A DNA stretch of 57,194 nucleotides from Fulvivirga sp. (GTDB taxonomy: Bacteria; Bacteroidota; Bacteroidia; Cytophagales; Cyclobacteriaceae): positions 1-57,194 of the forward strand of contig JANQLQ010000288.1 of NCBI GenBank assembly GCA_028280565.1, given 5' to 3'. The notes below the pieces were generated by a model. That model did no database searches. It was given only the letters and a program-made list of their open reading frames with translations, and was not told the origin of the DNA. Shown in pieces: positions 18,704 through 28,040 of this stretch (position 1 is its first letter; every line of letters begins with the position of its first letter). Position numbers and translations under genes: made by a program.

Positions 18704-18904
18704 ATGAACTTACCAGCAAAAATAATCGGTGTGCTGTTTTTCGGATTGATCATCGTTAGCCTTATACTTCTTACCTCTTGCGGGCCTCGCCCACAATATA
18801 AGACCTCTTTAGGCAAGAAAAAGCTCAAGTACTACAATTCAATCCAATACGATCAAACGCAGCCTAAAGAATTCAAAAGCTTCAACAAGGCAAAAAAAAG
18901 GTAG
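18704..18904 (+). CDS. small lipoprotein, function unknown
   Basis: The 66-residue product has a hydrophobic N-terminus (about residues 6-22) ending in a lipobox-like LLTSC with C25. A basic, Lys/Tyr/Gln-rich tail of about 40 residues follows. It is therefore predicted to be a lipid-anchored envelope peptide. No family recognised. It stands alone between thiL and 19110; the 205 bases after it hold nothing I can identify. Confidence 0.7.
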   Translation: MNLPAKIIGVLFFGLIIVSLILLTSCGPRPQYKTSLGKKKLKYYNSIQYDQTQPKEFKSFNKAKKR

Positions 18905-19109
18905 AACTTAATTGCCCTGTTGTTTGAAGAATATGCTAAAGGCACTAGAGTGGCCCAGGTATGCTTCTTTTCTCTAATCTATTCCTGGCAAGTCCCTCAT
19001 GATTTAGCTTACTGCTGAACAATTGTGTAACTTTGCTCAATTTTGAAACTTTTTCTCTCGCGAGGAAGTTTTGTTTTAGTATTTTATTAGAGTCACTAAA
19101 GAGTATACC

Positions 19110-19523
19110 ATGATGATTGATTCATCGACTGATGTTCATGTAGAAGCGGCAAGGATACAAAAGGCTATCAAGGGGCATTTGGGTTTGAGAAGTAACGCTT
19201 TAATTTTCGAGTATAGTAATTCAGAGGGTAAAGTAAAATTAGACCTGATCACGATCAATCCTAAGCATAATCAATCCTTTCTATTCCAGTCCGTACTGGG
19301 GTTTGATAAAGTAGATGCTCTTAAAAAAATGCTGGACTATGTAGAGAATTACAAAGAAAAGGAGAGCTCTTACACGGTTCAATGGATCGCTAAAGGAGAT
19401 AAAGAGCTACATACGTCATATTTTAGGGCCAGCAATGTATACGATACTTTGGACAAGCTATACTATGGGCGTGACATGAACACAATTACGGTTTTTAGTG
19501 TTGTATTAAATCCAGTAGCTTAA
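19110..19523 (+). CDS. hypothetical protein next to an A-type Fe-S carrier
   Basis: This 137-residue soluble protein carries no recognised motif. The sequence alternates beta-prone and charged stretches, with KALKK-type helix near 70-85. Either of two adjacent ATGs may start it. It lies 13 bases upstream of the A-type carrier gene on the same strand, so co-transcription is likely. TAACTTTG about 70 bases upstream matches the -7 element. Confidence 0.75.
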   Translation: MMIDSSTDVHVEAARIQKAIKGHLGLRSNALIFEYSNSEGKVKLDLITINPKHNQSFLFQSVLGFDKVDALKKMLDYVENYKEKESSYTVQWIAKGDKELHTSYFRASNVYDTLDKLYYGRDMNTITVFSVVLNPVA

Positions 19524-19536
19524 TTAAAAAAAGAAA

Positions 19537-19863
19537 ATGATCAGTGTAACCGACAAAGCAAAAGATAGGATCGTTGAATTAAGACAAAATGAAGGCAGAT
19601 CCCAAGATCATAATATCAGGGTATTAGTACAAGGTGGAGGATGTTCCGGGTTGATGTATGATCTTAAATTTGATGCTCAAATTGAAGAAAGTGACGAGAT
19701 ATTTGAAGATAAGGGCATTAAAATAATGGTAGATAAAAAAAGCTTACTTTATCTATTAGGTACTACTTTGGATTTTTCAGATGGCCTCAACGGCAAAGGA
19801 TTTCAATTTATTAACCCTAATGCCACGAGAACCTGTGGTTGTGGTGAAAGTTTCGCCGTTTAG
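19537..19863 (+). CDS. A-type iron-sulfur carrier protein (IscA/ErpA/SufA family)
   Basis: The 108 residues are a complete HesB/IscA domain. The three cluster cysteines are visible in GGGCSGL (near 36) and in the C-terminal TCGCGESF (two Cys). These proteins carry Fe-S clusters from the scaffold to client enzymes; IlvD and LeuC in this window are possible clients, which is inference. The family member (IscA, ErpA or SufA) cannot be told from sequence alone. Its stop overlaps that of the convergent gene at 19860. Confidence 0.93.
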   Translation: MISVTDKAKDRIVELRQNEGRSQDHNIRVLVQGGGCSGLMYDLKFDAQIEESDEIFEDKGIKIMVDKKSLLYLLGTTLDFSDGLNGKGFQFINPNATRTCGCGESFAV

Positions 19864-20069
19864 GCGGTCTTAACGTATTGGGCAGATGTTTGATTTACTT
19901 TTTTAACCTCGTAAGCATTCTTCAATATCTGCTCAATCTCTTTGTAGTTAAACGCTTGCCAATATTTTTTGAACGTATGAATCTTTGCTTCATCCTCTTC
20001 ATTAGCCGGCATTAAAGGCGCTATTCCCCTCCTCAATAACTCTGAAAGCAATTTGTTGTCTGATTTCAT
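19860..20069 (-). CDS. small hypothetical protein
   Basis: I chose the ATG at 20069 (MKSDNKLLSELLRRGI), giving 69 residues. A TTG at 20105 would extend it by 12 poorly composed residues. The product is charged and helical with no signal or membrane segment. Its stop overlaps that of the A-type carrier gene (19860-19863), so the two transcripts converge without a visible terminator. Confidence 0.55.
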   Translation of the reverse strand: MKSDNKLLSELLRRGIAPLMPANEEDEAKIHTFKKYWQAFNYKEIEQILKNAYEVKKVNQTSAQYVKTA

Positions 20070-20251
20070 CGCGCTTACATTTTTTAGTTGGTATCTGTTA
20101 AACAAATAAATAAAAATAATGTTTCATTTAGTATTCAAATTAGATGAATTGCATTTTTAGCAGATAAACGGAGGTTACTTTATCAATAATTGCATTTGCA
20201 GTTCTATCTTCCTCCAATCCTTTTCTTAAAATAAGCCAAAAATGACCAGGG

Positions 20252-20713
20252 TTAGTCTTTCACAAGTGCTATACATTTTAATTCTATAGCGATGGGCGTG
20301 GGTAGCGCATTCACCTCAACCGTAGTTCTACAGGGCTGATTCTCTTTAAAATACTCCGCATAAATGGCGTTGTACTTATCAAAATCCTGCTTCATATTGG
20401 TCAGGAAAACCGTCACGTCTACGAGTTGGTCCCAGTTCGACCCTGAACTCTCTAATACTAACTTGACATTGTTAAACACCGAATGGCACTGTTCTTCGAT
20501 ATCATAACTGAGTATGTTGCCTTCTTTGTCAAGGGTAACACCGGGAATCTCCTTCGAGCCTCGTTTTCTTGGACCTACCCCGGAAAGAAACAAAAGACCA
20601 CCTGCCCTGCGTGCGTGAGGATAAAGACCTACCGGCTCAGGGGCTTGGTCAGAATTATGTATGCTGTTTTGAATACTCACGTGGTTACCATTTAATTCAT
20701 GTTTTATTCTCAA
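20252..20713 (-). CDS. RidA-family protein with the catalytic arginine retained
   Basis: The product (153 residues from TTG at 20713, or 142 from GTG at 20680) matches the RidA fold: LLFLSGVGPR near the middle, VTVFLTNMKQDF and PCRTTVEVNALP. The Arg in PCRTT corresponds to the imine-deaminase arginine. The longer N-terminus and GLYPHARRAG segment resemble 2-aminomuconate-deaminase-like members. The shorter start would give that subgroup's usual length; an AGG about 9 bases before the TTG favours the longer one. It follows pepP by 25 bases on the minus strand. Confidence 0.9.
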   Translation of the reverse strand: MRIKHELNGNHVSIQNSIHNSDQAPEPVGLYPHARRAGGLLFLSGVGPRKRGSKEIPGVTLDKEGNILSYDIEEQCHSVFNNVKLVLESSGSNWDQLVDVTVFLTNMKQDFDKYNAIYAEYFKENQPCRTTVEVNALPTPIAIELKCIALVKD

Positions 20714-20738
20714 TAAGAGCCTAATGTCCAGCGGTTAG

Positions 20739-22028
20739 CTAAGAATTCATCAGTTCTTCAATTTCTTCGGCTTCTATAGGAATACTCTCCATTAAATCAT
20801 CCAAGCCGTCCCCCGTGATGACAACGTTGTTTTCTAACCGGATACCAAGGTTCTCTTCCCGGATATATATTCCTGGCTCCACTGTAAAAACCATCCCTTC
20901 TTCCATTTTACGGTAGATATTGCCCACGTCATGCACATCTAATCCAATGTGGTGTGAAGTGCCATGCATAAAATACTTTTTGTAAGCCGGGTTTTCAGTA
21001 TCCTGGTTTTTAATATCTGTTTGATCCAGCAAACCGAGCTCCAGTAGTTCACTCTCCATGATCTTACCTACTTCCTTATGGTATTCGGGAATGGTATTTC
21101 CGGGTTTTAGCATCTGCATAGCCTCGCGTTTTACACGTAATACGGCATTGTAAACATTTCGCTGGCGCTCGGTGAATTTACCATTCACGGGTATCGACCG
21201 TGTCATATCGGCATTATAATTTGCATATTCAGCTCCTACGTCCATTAAGAGGACATCCCCGTCTTTGCATTCTTCATTGTTAGTAATGTAGTGTAGCACA
21301 CAGGCGTTAAAACCGGATGCGACTATTGGGGTATAAGCGAATCCCCTAGATCTATTCCTTATGAATTCGTGGATATATTCGGCCTCTATTTCATATTCCA
21401 TTACCCCGGGTTTGACAAATTTCAGCACCCTCCTGAACGCCTTTTCTGTAATATTGCAAGCCTGCCGAAGGGTTTCAATTTCTTCTTTGGACTTGACCGC
21501 TCTTAATTTATGCATAATAGGTGCTACACGCTCATATTTATGGATAGGGTAGCGTTCTTTACACCATGATACAAATCGAGCATCCCTAGTCTGCACGTCT
21601 ATCACTGCGCGGATATGTTCATTAGTGTCCAAGTAAACATATTCAGCTTCGGCCATCAGCGTATTAAAAACTTGCTTGAACTGGGACAGCCAGTACACTG
21701 ATTTGATACCGGAAACCTCTCTCGCCTCTTCTTTAGTGTATTTATGTCCCTCCCAAATGGCGATCTCTTCGCTAGTTTCCTTTAAGAATAAGATCTCGCG
21801 GAATTTCTGATCATGGAAATCAGGATAAATCAAAAGAATACTTTCTTCTTGGTCTATTCCTGATAAATAGAATAGGTCATTGTTTTGACGAAAAGCCATT
21901 GTGCCATCGGCGTTAGTCGGCATGATGTCATTCGAATTAAAAATGGCGATGGAATTCGATCTAAGTTCTTTAATTAACCTTTGGCGATTAAAAATGTAAA
22001 GATCTTTATTAAGTGGTGTATATTTCAT
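20739..22028 (-). CDS. pepP: Xaa-Pro aminopeptidase (peptidase M24B)
   Basis: This enzyme removes an N-terminal residue before proline. It has 429 residues. The N-terminal AMP_N domain (to about 165) includes FRQNNDLFYLSG. The pita-bread domain holds the dinuclear metal ligands in DVGAEYANYNADMTRS (two Asp), HGTSHHIGLDVHD (His), VEPGIYI (Glu) and RLENNVVIT (Glu). No signal peptide, so cytoplasmic. It diverges from the subtilase gene at 22073. Confidence 0.94.
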   Translation of the reverse strand: MKYTPLNKDLYIFNRQRLIKELRSNSIAIFNSNDIMPTNADGTMAFRQNNDLFYLSGIDQEESILLIYPDFHDQKFREILFLKETSEEIAIWEGHKYTKEEAREVSGIKSVYWLSQFKQVFNTLMAEAEYVYLDTNEHIRAVIDVQTRDARFVSWCKERYPIHKYERVAPIMHKLRAVKSKEEIETLRQACNITEKAFRRVLKFVKPGVMEYEIEAEYIHEFIRNRSRGFAYTPIVASGFNACVLHYITNNEECKDGDVLLMDVGAEYANYNADMTRSIPVNGKFTERQRNVYNAVLRVKREAMQMLKPGNTIPEYHKEVGKIMESELLELGLLDQTDIKNQDTENPAYKKYFMHGTSHHIGLDVHDVGNIYRKMEEGMVFTVEPGIYIREENLGIRLENNVVITGDGLDDLMESIPIEAEEIEELMNS

Positions 22029-22072
22029 GGGTGAATGGTTTAATTAAAGCAAGCAAGGGCTTTTGCTATAAA

Positions 22073-23512
22073 ATGAAAAGGACATATATCAGCTTTATCA
22101 CGATCTTTTTCTTGGTTTCCATAAATGCTTGGGCCCAGCAAAAGTACTGGATATATTTTAACACCCAAGATGAGAACCCCTTCGATGCTCAAATTGAAGA
22201 AATCGGGCATCACGGCGTAAAACCTATCGTGATCTCCCGCTGGCTATTCGCGGTTTCCGCCTACCTAGATGATCATCAAAAAAAAGCAATATCACAACTA
22301 AGGGGCATCGATAGGATCAAAGGTATTGACAAAAACATTAGAGTTTTTGGGACTGGATCGATGGATTCGGTCCAGTTTAGTCGGGCACTTGATCAAATCC
22401 ACGCCAGCAGCGTCATCCAGTCGGGGCTTTCCGGTAAGGGGGTTAAAATCGGGATTATCGATGGAGGTTTTTACCAAGCGGACAAGGATGCCTCGCTTTC
22501 CCAGCTTGTTGATAATCGTAGGGTAGCAGGTTATAAAAACTTTATAGAAACAGGAACTAGCGATCCTTATGTTGGCCCTAGGAAAAACAATGATTACCAC
22601 GGAACAGCGGTGTGGAAAGCTATTGCAGGCCGTACCAAAAAAAAAATAAGTGGATTGGCTACCGGCGCCACCTTTTACCTCGCCCGCACCGATCAAGCAG
22701 ACAAAGAATACCGCGGAGAAGAGGACTATTGGGTAGAAGCGCTTGAGTGGATGCATTCGCAAGGTGTTAGGCTGGTCAATTCATCTGTCGGCTATTCAAA
22801 TGGATACGATGACCCTGCGGAGAACTATCTTCCTGTCGATGTGGATGGTAAGAGCAGCGCTATCACCCAAGCAGCTAGGATCGCCTCGGAAGAAAAGGGT
22901 ATGCTCATAGTGATATCAGCCGGTAATGACGGTAGCAATGCTTTCCAGGTGATCTCTGTGCCTGCCGACGCTAAGGGAGTACTCACCGTAGGAGCTACAG
23001 GTTATCACGACTGGAGGAAGGCAGGTTACAGTTCTATCGGTCCCCAGACACTCAACCATATTAAGCCTGATATTTCTTGCTACGCTAGTTCGGGCACATC
23101 ATTTTCAGCGCCTGTAATCACCGGTCTTGCTGCATGTATTATGGAGGCTAAACCCGAACTGTCTAATTTGGAAATCAAAGACCTGGTCATACAGTCGGCC
23201 CACCTGTATGATTACCCAAACAACTACGTAGGGCATGGGGTACCCGACGCCAAGAAAATAATGGCCATCCTCTCCCTGGATGAAGTAAAAAAGGTCACGT
23301 CCTTTGAGATCATGACTTCCACCTCTTCGGTCTCCGTGGATTATGAAGGCCTTAATATCGTGGCCTTCCATAAATCGGATAGTACGACAGTATTTTCACA
23401 AGAAAGGTTATCGGCAGTAAAGGGAAAAGTGACTGTAAATCGTCAAGAGGGAATAGCATTTACAACAATTGCTACCCCGGGCAAGGTGTGGGAGATCCAT
23501 TGGGAACAGTAA
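22073..23512 (+). CDS. secreted subtilisin-like serine protease (S8)
   Basis: The ATG at 22073 gives a clean signal peptide (MKRTYISFITIFFLVSINAWA, cleaved near AQ). An ATG 60 bases earlier would put 20 polar residues before it and overlap the pepP start. The 479-residue product has a pro-region to about 115. The catalytic triad is D130 (GIIDGG), H176 (DYHGT) and S343 (GTSFSAP), with oxyanion N285 (SAGND). No Por-type sorting domain is obvious at the C-terminus, so it may be periplasmic or leave by another route. Confidence 0.92.
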   Translation: MKRTYISFITIFFLVSINAWAQQKYWIYFNTQDENPFDAQIEEIGHHGVKPIVISRWLFAVSAYLDDHQKKAISQLRGIDRIKGIDKNIRVFGTGSMDSVQFSRALDQIHASSVIQSGLSGKGVKIGIIDGGFYQADKDASLSQLVDNRRVAGYKNFIETGTSDPYVGPRKNNDYHGTAVWKAIAGRTKKKISGLATGATFYLARTDQADKEYRGEEDYWVEALEWMHSQGVRLVNSSVGYSNGYDDPAENYLPVDVDGKSSAITQAARIASEEKGMLIVISAGNDGSNAFQVISVPADAKGVLTVGATGYHDWRKAGYSSIGPQTLNHIKPDISCYASSGTSFSAPVITGLAACIMEAKPELSNLEIKDLVIQSAHLYDYPNNYVGHGVPDAKKIMAILSLDEVKKVTSFEIMTSTSSVSVDYEGLNIVAFHKSDSTTVFSQERLSAVKGKVTVNRQEGIAFTTIATPGKVWEIHWEQ

Positions 23513-23524
23513 GCCCCTTCAATG

Positions 23525-23977
23525 TCATTGGGATGATAATCTTTCGTCGAACATGAATGCTTCTAACGCTATAATCTCGATCTGCTCAAAGTTCGGGTGC
23601 GCTGGGTTGATAATATAGTTATTTTCCTCGGGGATAATCGCGGAGGGCACCTTTAAAACAACTGAATCACCTCCTCGGACCCAATTATCGCCGATAGTGT
23701 TTGTTATCCGTTGCCCTTTGAACGTGCGCCAATTTGAAGGAAGTGAACCAGGTGTTATTTCTTTGACATCAATATTGCCCGGGATATGGATCACCATGGT
23801 TTTGAACAACGAAGATAGACCCTCACCACTCCTATGGACCAAATTCTCTAAACATGCCAAAGCCCGTGACGACGCCGAATAAATAACAAAAGTACCTCGA
23901 GAATTCCACCTGGCCGCCCTGCCAGTGGCGTACAATTTATTCGAGAATTCTGCCAGCGCGATCCGGTAAACTTTCAT
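23525..23977 (-). CDS. RES-domain toxin of a RES-Xre toxin-antitoxin pair
   Basis: The 150 residues match RES toxins, which in studied cases degrade NAD+. Visible features are VYRI at the start, the GRAARWNSRGTFVIYSASS block with the conserved Arg and Tyr/Ser, and the C-terminal NYIINPAHPNFEQIEI segment carrying the Asn-Pro-x-His motif. It overlaps the antitoxin gene upstream by four bases. The toxin lies second, as is usual for the family. Confidence 0.93.
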   Translation of the reverse strand: MKVYRIALAEFSNKLYATGRAARWNSRGTFVIYSASSRALACLENLVHRSGEGLSSLFKTMVIHIPGNIDVKEITPGSLPSNWRTFKGQRITNTIGDNWVRGGDSVVLKVPSAIIPEENNYIINPAHPNFEQIEIIALEAFMFDERLSSQ

Positions 23978-24396
23978 GCGGTATCACCATAACGGATGCG
24001 ATCTAATTCTTCCATTATCAAATCAATACCATCAGAAGTTTTTATAAGGTTGAAGGGTATTTTACCATTTATACCATATGCAGGCTTAGTAAGCCAGTTC
24101 ATGAAAGCATCCCGGTCACCAAATACGGAAATACCACTTTGGTACAATGAAATCATTTTAAGCATTATTTCACTCCTGGATGGACTAAACTTCATATCCT
24201 CTTTATGGTATTTTTTGATGGTTTTGCGGGTAAGGTCCACCACTTCGGTCATGTAATCACTATGCCCGAACAACTTCACCACATCTTCAAATATTTTGGC
24301 AGATACACCTTCTTGGGCAGAAAAAACGATAGTGGCCGGATCAGAAATTTTTGAACTGTAACGATTATATATGGCTTGAGCGTCTTCTGCTTTCAT
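23974..24396 (-). CDS. Xre/MbcA/ParS-type antitoxin (DUF2384)
   Basis: The 140 residues have an N-terminal helix-rich region likely to hold the DNA-binding part and a C-terminal DUF2384 domain: FGDRDAFMNWLTKPAYG, then GKIPFNLIKTSDG. That domain blocks the RES active site in known pairs. It is the first gene of the pair and overlaps the toxin by four bases (ATGA). A palindromic operator candidate lies just upstream, consistent with autoregulation. Confidence 0.93.
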   Translation of the reverse strand: MKAEDAQAIYNRYSSKISDPATIVFSAQEGVSAKIFEDVVKLFGHSDYMTEVVDLTRKTIKKYHKEDMKFSPSRSEIMLKMISLYQSGISVFGDRDAFMNWLTKPAYGINGKIPFNLIKTSDGIDLIMEELDRIRYGDTA

Positions 24397-24414
24397 GTCC
24401 TTAAATGTTGTTTA

Positions 24415-24455
24415 CAAAAATAGGGAAAATTTTCCTAATTTTTTGGGAAATTTTC
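24415..24455 (-). promoter_or_regulatory. promoter and palindromic operator of the RES-Xre pair
   Basis: TATTTTTG on the minus strand (24422-24415) is an exact TAnnTTTG element 19 bases before the antitoxin ATG. Directly upstream lies the perfect 12-bp palindrome GGAAAATTTTCC (24424-24435). A second, near-identical GGGAAATTTTC (24445-24455) lies with centres about 21 bp apart, two helical turns. The position between the core promoter elements fits repression by the antitoxin or the complex. Confidence 0.6.
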
Positions 24456-24520
24456 TACGCACTGTACACTACACAAGACAACATGATAATTCAACCTGTT
24501 GTAACGATTCTCTTGCAGCT

Positions 24521-26371
24521 TTACTCTAACTCTGACAATTCAAGCCACCTCATTTCCTTTGCATCGATCTCTTTCTCTACCCTTTGTAATTCAGTACCCC
24601 ATTGGGCCAAATCCCGGTGGTCACCTTCTCCAGAGTTCAATTGATTTGTTAAAGATTCTTTTTTCTGGGCAAGGGTCTCAAGTTCTTTTTCAATTTCTTC
24701 CAATTCTCTTTTTTCTTTGAAAGACATTTTGCGGGGTGCAGTTTTGACGCGTTCTACCTTCGGTTTACTACTTTCCTTTGGAGCTTGTGTCTCTTGTTCC
24801 AAAGATTCCCGGTAATCGGTATAATTCCCTACGAAATCACGTACAGGTTTCCCCATGGAAAAAACAAACAGGTGATCCACCAAACGATCCATGAAGTAGC
24901 GATCATGCGAAACGATAATGACACACCCTTTAAAATTGGCTACAAAATCCTCCAAGACCCTCAAGGTGGAAAGGTCGAGATCATTGGTGGGCTCGTCCAG
25001 CACTAAAAAATTGGGATTTCGTATGAGCACCAGTAACAGTTGAAGGCGTCTTTTTTCACCTCCACTTAATTTTTCCACATAGTCAAACTGCGCTTTTACT
25101 GAAAAATTGAAAAGTCCTAAAAATTTAGAAACAGAGACTGTACTTCCATCGGATAAACTGACCACTTCCGCCACGTCCCGTACTACGTCTATGACCTTGT
25201 ATCCGGGCGCAAACACAGGCTCGGCCTGCTCATAGTAGCCTATATGTGTTGTCTGACCTAAAGTGACTTCCCCGGCATCTGGCAATAGCTTTTGGGTAAT
25301 TATGTTGAGAAAGGTAGATTTACCACTACCATTTTTACCTACTATGCCTATTCTTTCCCCCTTTTTGAAGACATAACTGAATTCCTCCAGGATCTCTTCT
25401 TTACCAAAGGACTTTGTGATTTTATTGATCTCTAGTACTTTACCCCCCTGCCGCCTGTCTTTCACATCGAGTAATACTTTTGAATGATCCAGGTGGACAT
25501 GTGCTTTCTCTTTGGTTTGCTGGAAGGCATCCACACGATACTTGGCCTTAGTCCCCCTAGCTTTGGGCTGACGACGCATCCATTCTAGCTCTTTCCGATA
25601 GAGATTACGGGCTTTCTCTTTTTCCGCGTGGGCATTAAGCTCTCTTTCAGCCTTTTTCTCTAGAAAATAAGCATAATTACCTTGATAACGGTAGATCTTC
25701 CCATGGTCGAGTTCTATGATCTCGTTGGTGACGTTATCCAAAAAGTAACGGTCGTGCGTCACCATGATCAAGGCGGTATTGGCTGTAGAAAGATAGTTTT
25801 CAAGCCACTCTATGGCTTCAAGGTCGAGATGGTTCGTAGGTTCGTCCAGGATCACTACATCTGGCTTTTCGATAAGGGTTTTAGCCAATCCCACACGCTT
25901 TTTTTGTCCACCCGACAGCTGTCCTATTTTTTGTCCTAAATCATGGATACCCAGCTTACCTAGTATTTCTTTGACTTGATTTTCATAGTTCCAAGCTCCC
26001 ACTTTTTCCATCTGTTCCATGATCTCTGAAAGCTCTCCCGAAGAAGAGGGATTAGACAAGTAATACTCGTAGTCTTTAATGAGTTTTGTTACAGGATCAT
26101 CACTGGCGAGGATCGCGTTGAGAATGGTCAAATCATTGGGCAGGGAAGGTTGCTGGTCCAAAAAAGCCACCTTAACCTCGTTATTATAAATGACTTCCCC
26201 ACTATCCAGGTCTTCTAGTCCTGCCAGTATTTTAAGTAAAGTCGACTTCCCACTACCATTGATACCTACTAAGGCTATTTTTTGTCCTTGAGAAATACCA
26301 AAAGATATATTATCAAACAACACCCTTTCTCCAAATGACTTGGAAAGCCGCTCAGCTGATAGATAATTCAT
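24521..26371 (-). CDS. uup: ABC-F family ATPase, Uup-like
   Basis: This soluble protein of 616 residues has two ABC domains and no membrane segments. First domain: Walker A GINGSGKST near 36, LSGGQKKR, and DEPTNHLDLE. Second: GKNGSGKST near 340, LSGGEKRR, and DEPTNDLDLS. Between them is the Lys/Arg-rich linker of ABC-F proteins (near 250-300). The last ~80 residues form a coiled coil (KEKRELEEIEKELETLAQKK), which marks the Uup branch. Such proteins act at the ribosome or on branched DNA; the exact role is not set by sequence. Confidence 0.92.
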   Translation of the reverse strand: MNYLSAERLSKSFGERVLFDNISFGISQGQKIALVGINGSGKSTLLKILAGLEDLDSGEVIYNNEVKVAFLDQQPSLPNDLTILNAILASDDPVTKLIKDYEYYLSNPSSSGELSEIMEQMEKVGAWNYENQVKEILGKLGIHDLGQKIGQLSGGQKKRVGLAKTLIEKPDVVILDEPTNHLDLEAIEWLENYLSTANTALIMVTHDRYFLDNVTNEIIELDHGKIYRYQGNYAYFLEKKAERELNAHAEKEKARNLYRKELEWMRRQPKARGTKAKYRVDAFQQTKEKAHVHLDHSKVLLDVKDRRQGGKVLEINKITKSFGKEEILEEFSYVFKKGERIGIVGKNGSGKSTFLNIITQKLLPDAGEVTLGQTTHIGYYEQAEPVFAPGYKVIDVVRDVAEVVSLSDGSTVSVSKFLGLFNFSVKAQFDYVEKLSGGEKRRLQLLLVLIRNPNFLVLDEPTNDLDLSTLRVLEDFVANFKGCVIIVSHDRYFMDRLVDHLFVFSMGKPVRDFVGNYTDYRESLEQETQAPKESSKPKVERVKTAPRKMSFKEKRELEEIEKELETLAQKKESLTNQLNSGEGDHRDLAQWGTELQRVEKEIDAKEMRWLELSELE

Positions 26372-26402
26372 AAGACAAAACTAGCAAGAATGCTGATAGA
26401 AG

Positions 26403-26852
26403 CTATTCAAGTTTTGTTGGATCAAGGTAGTTCATTAAGATAAAAGCAACCAAAAGGCTCGAAGCTATTCCCTCTACGGCGATGATAACGGATACAATGT
26501 AAGGGTTCATGAATCTTCCCATAGGTTCATTGGTGATAATAGACTGCATCAAACCCGTATCAAGAAAAGAAATATAGATGAAAACAAAAATGGCAAAAAC
26601 AACAGATCCTATCAAGCCTGTTAATATGCCCGTACCCATACCTTGGAAGTATGTGAATCGACCAGGTAACTTACTCCTCATCGTTCTCAACGCCCCGAGC
26701 ACCCCCAACACAACGATGACCAAGTTAAATGCCCTTAACTCTACCACGTAAAGCAACCCCAAAAGTCGCATTACAAAAAAGAAGATAACCAATCCTGCGG
26801 CAATCAATAGGCCGTATCGTTCGGCTATCCTAAGCTTTATAGTTGTGCTCAT
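26403..26852 (-). CDS. DUF4199-like membrane protein
   Basis: The ATG at 26852 gives 149 residues (an upstream ATG at 26879 adds nine). Four hydrophobic segments are visible at about 15-35, 42-60, 80-103 and 120-143. The layout, including a short FxxGMxTG stretch near the third segment, resembles DUF4199 proteins of Bacteroidota, but I am not certain. It starts divergently from the gene at 26958. Confidence 0.7.
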   Translation of the reverse strand: MSTTIKLRIAERYGLLIAAGLVIFFFVMRLLGLLYVVELRAFNLVIVVLGVLGALRTMRSKLPGRFTYFQGMGTGILTGLIGSVVFAIFVFIYISFLDTGLMQSIITNEPMGRFMNPYIVSVIIAVEGIASSLLVAFILMNYLDPTKLE

Positions 26853-26957
26853 AGAAAAGTTTTTCTTTATAAGATACAAAAATTTATCATACCGTTTGGG
26901 TCATTGCGTTCGACGTGATTTTATATTACCTTGCTTTTTAACCAAAACTTATTGAAG

Positions 26958-27971
26958 ATGAAAGCTTTAAAGATTATTGGTATTGCTATAGGAGTAATTA
27001 TACTCTTATTACTAGTGGTTGGTCTTTCTTCTCCGAAAGCAGGTAATGTAGATCGATCCATAGTTGTGAATGCTTCGCCAACAATGGTGTACCAGGAAGT
27101 TAATGGCTTTAAAAATTTCAACCAGTGGTCTCCCTGGTTTACGATAGACCCCGAAACAATGTATACTTTCGAGGGTCCTGAAAGCGGTGTAGGCGCAAAA
27201 ATGTCCTGGAAAAGTGATCACCCTGATGTTGGTGCGGGCTCTCAATGGATCATAGAGAGCACTCCAAATGAGGCCGTTATAGTTCAGCTGGATTTTGATT
27301 TCCAAGGAAATTATTTTGCTGATTTTCTTATCGAAGAAGTACAAGGGGGCACGAAGCTGAGCTGGTCCTATCGTTATGAAGACCTAGGGATTGTTTCCGC
27401 CCTTTTTGCCAAGTTGTTTTCTGTCGAGGATATGGTAGGTGAAAATTATCAAACAGGCTTAGAACAATTCAAAAAGTATATTGAATCCAAGCCAAAAAGC
27501 GGTTTTGAGGTAGTCACTGTTGAACCTGTTACTTACTTGGGTCTTTCTACGGAAATGGAATCTCCGTCGCCCGAAGAAATAAGCCAAGCGATGGCCAACC
27601 TCTACGAGCAGCTCATACAATTTGCAAAAGATAACGACTTGGAAATGAAAGGAATGCCACTTACCGAGTATACCTCCCTGCAACCTGGAAATCTCGGTAT
27701 AAGATGTGGAATACCGGTAGCTTCAGAAACGGAAATTACCGGGGATAAAATACAAGTTTACGAAACCCATAAAGGACAGGCGGTTAAGGCTGTTCACAAA
27801 GGGGACTACGCACTTTTGTCCAACACTTACACCCATGTAGAAGAGTTTATTGGCAAGAATGGCTTAAGCATAGGTGGTAACCCTTACGAAATTTACATTA
27901 CGGATCCCGGCGAAGTTAAGGATACTGCACAGTGGATTACCCATGTATTCTTCCCGGTAGCTCAAAATTGA
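26958..27971 (+). CDS. SRPBCC (START-like) domain protein with a GyrI-like effector-binding domain
   Basis: The ATG at 26958 is preferred because the following residues form a hydrophobic N-terminal anchor (KIIGIAIGVIILLLLVVGL). After it, a polyketide-cyclase/SRPBCC domain spans about 30-175 (NGFKNFNQWSPWFTIDP...). A GyrI-like / AraC effector-binding domain follows, with about residues 185-337 including LQPGNLGIRCGIPV. The same two-domain order is known in Bacteroidota. Ligand unknown; it probably faces the periplasm or lies membrane-anchored. Confidence 0.82.
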   Translation: MKALKIIGIAIGVIILLLLVVGLSSPKAGNVDRSIVVNASPTMVYQEVNGFKNFNQWSPWFTIDPETMYTFEGPESGVGAKMSWKSDHPDVGAGSQWIIESTPNEAVIVQLDFDFQGNYFADFLIEEVQGGTKLSWSYRYEDLGIVSALFAKLFSVEDMVGENYQTGLEQFKKYIESKPKSGFEVVTVEPVTYLGLSTEMESPSPEEISQAMANLYEQLIQFAKDNDLEMKGMPLTEYTSLQPGNLGIRCGIPVASETEITGDKIQVYETHKGQAVKAVHKGDYALLSNTYTHVEEFIGKNGLSIGGNPYEIYITDPGEVKDTAQWITHVFFPVAQN

Positions 27972-27983
27972 CCTAGAAAACCT

Positions 27984-28008
27984 GTGCCGCTTTAAAATTA
28001 AGCGGCAC
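27984..28008. terminator. hairpin between convergent genes
   Basis: GTGCCGCTT (27984-27992) pairs perfectly with AAGCGGCAC (28000-28008) around a 7-base loop. It lies 13 bases past the stop of the plus-strand gene and 33 past that of the minus-strand gene. The minus side is followed by AGGTTTTC and the plus side by TATTGT, so the T-runs are weak. It may end both transcripts. Confidence 0.5.
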
Positions 28009-28040
28009 TATTGTGGTGAAATAAAATTTACTGCTCGTTA

